Shown here: positions 61,748 through 64,000 of the stretch, piece after piece
Layout: each line of letters opens with the position of its first letter
How positions within the stretch are numbered: the first letter of the stretch is position 1
Assembly: GCF_901933205.1 (NCBI RefSeq)
Contig: NC_044601.1
Span: 32,836,352-32,900,351 of the forward strand
Length of the DNA stretch: 64,000 bases
Origin: Camarhynchus parvulus
Taxonomy: Eukaryota; Chordata; Aves; Passeriformes; Thraupidae
Direction of reading: 5' to 3'
Translations under genes and position numbers: made by a program
The notes under the pieces: model-generated
The model's database searches: none
The model's input: only the letters and a program-made list of their open reading frames with translations
What the model was told of the DNA's origin: nothing

Positions 61748-62199
61748 CCCCTTCGCGTTTTAGCAATTGTGGCTTCATGTGCTATTTCTGGTCTTTTCTC
61801 CAGAGCCGTGCGTGTGTAAGACGTTCGAGGCATTTGCTCGAATTTTTAACTCTACGCCTTCGGAGGCGTTTTAAATCAGGCTGTATTTATTTTTTTTAGG
61901 GAAGGCGTTTCGCCTAGACGCCGTGGCATCTCTCCGGTACAGGCTTTTAGTGGGAAAAAAAAAAAAAGAAAAATAATTTTTAAAAAGCCAACCAAACAAA
62001 ACAACAGACCAAAACAAACCAAACGGGAACGGCTTAATTTAAGGAAGAAAGGCGTTTACGGGAGATCTCAGCCGCGCTGGAGAGGAGAGGCAGAGCCGTC
62101 CTGGCCGTGCCTTGACGGCCGCGGCGGGCTGGGGGCCAGGTGCCGCCGGCCCCCGCGGGGCAGCAGCGGAGCCGGGCTCCGGGGGCGGCCGCCGGTAGT

Positions 62200-62659
62200 A
62201 GGTCAGTGTGACAATCCCGATGGGCGGTGGAGCGGAGCGGGTGCGCAGAGCCCGACGAGTCCTCCGCCTTCTCCTCTCTGTGGCTGGCGGGGGTCGCCGC
62301 TGCCTCCCTTCCCCGGCGGCCGACGGGGCGCGGCGGCGGCGGGCGAGCGAGGGCTGGGGGCGCTGGCGCTCCCCCTCAGCCCTTTGTTCTGGGCTGGGGC
62401 GGCGGCGGCGGCGGGGGGCGGCGGGCTGGCAGCGCGGGGCCGAGCGGCCCGGGGCCATGCGCCGCCGGTCACGTAGGGGGCCGCGGGGCCGAGCCGGGCA
62501 GCCTTTGTGGCGGCACGGTGCGGGGGCCGGCGGCGGGCGCCGTGTCTCCGCAGCTCGGGCCGCACCGCGCCCCGCGGAGCGTCCCCACCCCGCTGCCCAT
62601 CACCCCCCCAGTCCCACCGTCTCCTGCAGGCAGGGATCGCCAGACAAAGGCCCTCGCAG
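62200..62659 (+). other. candidate alternative first exon ending at a splice donor
   Basis: The third sub-island ends with CCCTCGCAG followed by GTAGGCAC (GT at 62,660-62,661), a good donor. A frame with an ATG at 62,457 stays open to the donor and would meet a stop only one codon into the intron. Its translation is Arg/Gly/Ala/Pro-rich without a domain I know, so it may be untranslated leader. TAGGTCA (62,199-62,205), a nuclear-receptor half site, lies at its upstream edge. Confidence 0.4.
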
Positions 62660-62700
62660 GTAGGCACGAGCTGAGCGTTTTCTGTCGTTTCTTACGTAAC

Positions 62701-64000
62701 GAACGACAACAACATCATAAAGGGGGGAAAAAAATCGTCATTGCCCAATTCTGTAATTTTTTTCCCCAAGTCAGTTTGGCGTCGCAGTGGCTGTATGTTT
62801 GGTACTCTGGGGCCAGCTTGTGCTGTGTCCTCGATAGGAGCATAGCTTGAAAGTTGCTGATGAAAACTTGCCTTTCAAGATGAGGAGATATTTATTTTTT
62901 ATTTTTATTTTTTTCATTTTTAATTACTAAAACGGTTCTCCAATACGTGAAACTAACATCACTGTGCTTCTGACCAAAAACCTCCCAACTGAGTTCCCCA
63001 GCCACAGGCTTTCTGTCCATTGTACCTGCTATAGGAAGTAGCAGCAAAGTATTTTAAAAATGTAATATTCTCGGTAACTGCATAAACTTTTCTGCTACTT
63101 GATTGTCAGAGCCAAGTACAGCCTTGACAGTGAGGCTCTTTTGGAGTTACCGTTGTGTTAAAAACACCCTCCCTTTTTTTTTTGTTGTTGTCCTTGTAAC
63201 TTGAATGATTGCACTTAGTTTCGTTATGTTTGCTCCAGTGTGTATGTAACCTACTTTGAGTTATCTTTGCCCTCTTCAGTAATTAATTAAATCCAGAGCC
63301 TTGCTTGAAATATTGCTATGTGCATTGCTTTTGTGGTCCTTATTCAATCAAAATGTTGACTTTGATGGGAAACTCGAATGAATAAGAATTTGGTGTTTTG
63401 GCCCAAAAACCTGATTTAAATAGACAAGTTCAAGGACTACTGAATAAGGATTGTTAATAACATTGGCACTAACAGTTACTGTTACAAAAGTTCTCACTTC
63501 GTAGATATCTTTGACTGTTAAAATGCTAATAAGCTTTAGAATATTCTGCTTCCGCTCTAATTTACTTTATATTTTTAACTCGTGCTCCAAAGGACCCTTA
63601 ACTAGCTTTCAAAATATCCAGCTTCCTGAATTTGCATCCAAAGCCTCAAGTCTCTGCTGTTTTGGTGGGGGTTGTTTTGCATTTTGTTTTGAGGTTTGAG
63701 GTGGGAATTTTTTGTTTGTTTTTGGTTTTGAGAAACTGATGTGAAGGTGTCAAGAAGCTAGGAATCTTCCCATGGGCAGTATGAACTTACATGACCTCCA
63801 AACAGCTTATCTCCTTCCTTAAGAAGGAACAGTATTTGCCTTGCTTTGGATGAAATTTATAGAACATACAGACATTCTATCTATTGCAATAGAGTCAAAA
63901 GAGAGTCTGAGAAAGATCTCAGCACCATGCTGCTTTTTTGCAATCTTTTATCTTGGAATAAAACTCTTAAATAAAATAAACCTTTAACTCATTTTAAATT
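62701..64000 (+). other. probable first-intron sequence, no exon seen
   Basis: GC content falls back to desert level right after the donor at 62,660. The stretch holds T-rich runs (62.89-62.92 and 63.17-63.19 kb), TTGTCAG and TTGACAG words (63.10-63.13 kb) and no open frame above 62 codons. If the island is a rightward promoter, this is the start of a first intron that continues outside the window. Confidence 0.45.

Larger units (their letters stand above)
60463..62699. promoter_or_regulatory. cluster of seven D-box / C/EBP-type octamers in the CpG island
   Basis: TTACGTAA at 60,463-60,470 and again at 62,692-62,699; TTATGCAAT at 60,511-60,519; TTGCATAA at 61,184-61,191; ATCGCATAA at 61,463-61,471; TTATGTAA at 61,492-61,499; TTATGCGAT at 61,542-61,550. 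TTAYGTAA is the D-box bound by PAR-bZIP activators (DBP, TEF, HLF) and the repressor NFIL3/E4BP4. TTATGCAAT also fits C/EBP and C/EBP-ATF sites. AT-rich octamers of this kind should be rare in such GC-rich sequence. The sites suggest circadian or bZIP-controlled transcription of the downstream gene. Confidence 0.55.
59770..62700 (+). promoter_or_regulatory. large CpG island, probable promoter of a rightward gene
   Basis: CpG dinucleotides and GC content rise sharply at about 59.8 kb and stay high to about 62.7 kb. AT-richer dips lie at 61.47-61.66 kb and 61.85-62.04 kb, so two or three sub-islands are present. Within it are GC boxes, an inverted CCAAT box, CGG/CCG runs and several + strand splice-donor consensus sites. 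Such islands mark promoters of housekeeping or developmental genes in birds. Very long open frames (590, 263 and 207 codons) cross the island on both strands, but they are Arg/Pro/Ala/Gly-rich and unlike any protein I know, as expected from stop-poor GC-rich DNA. The gene is not identifiable from this window. Confidence 0.85.

Noticed and set aside
62227..62850. 207-codon + strand frame at the right edge of the island
   Set aside because: Low-complexity Gly/Arg/Ala translation, and it reads through the good splice donor at 62,660 into intron-like DNA. The region is kept only as a candidate first exon.
1..64000. tRNA, rRNA, known microRNA or CRISPR arrays
   Set aside because: I looked for tRNA-like A/B boxes with cloverleaf potential, familiar microRNA seeds and regularly spaced repeats, and found none. 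This was by eye, so a covariance-model scan could still find a diverged RNA gene.

Overview
This window reads as nuclear DNA of a bird. No bacterial gene density, operon or CRISPR-like feature is seen. The bird assignment rests on three things: CR1-type LINE pieces, including a copy that still shows ORF1 esterase and ORF2 endonuclease/reverse transcriptase similarity; a degraded ERV-L-like (class III) provirus; and a solo LTR of a type that looks like those of songbirds. The species cannot be named from the sequence, and 'passerine-like' is only an impression.

Layout. Bases 1 to about 59.7 kb are AT-rich, non-coding and gene-desert-like. I found no convincing host exon there; the many short open frames look random. 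Embedded in this desert are: a possible old LINE scrap near 3.1 kb; a (CA)n(CG)n(CA)n tract at 9.95 kb; a decayed ERV-L-like provirus in + orientation (about 12.4-18.5 kb: LTR/leader, gag, protease, RT, RNase H, integrase); a - strand CR1 abutting it directly (18.5-20.8 kb), so that each element lacks its 3' part at the shared junction; a 30-base guanine run at 30.2 kb; a CR1 tail on the - strand at 32.4 kb; a G-quadruplex motif at 49.2 kb; and a solo LTR of about 1.07 kb inserted in the tail of another CR1 (53.1-54.3 kb). Several stretches look like possible conserved regulatory DNA (about 7.0-7.4, 33.2-33.4, 37.6-37.9 and 40.4-40.6 kb), but only a cross-species alignment could show that.

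At the right end lies a strong CpG island (about 59.8-62.7 kb) with GC boxes, an inverted CCAAT box and three good splice-donor candidates on the + strand. It is most simply read as the promoter and alternative first exon region of a gene running rightwards out of the window. Its most distinctive property is a set of seven AT-rich TTAYGYAA/TTATGCAAT-type octamers (PAR-bZIP/NFIL3 'D-box' or C/EBP sites) scattered through otherwise GC-rich sequence. The host gene itself could not be identified, because no recognisable protein-coding exon is present.
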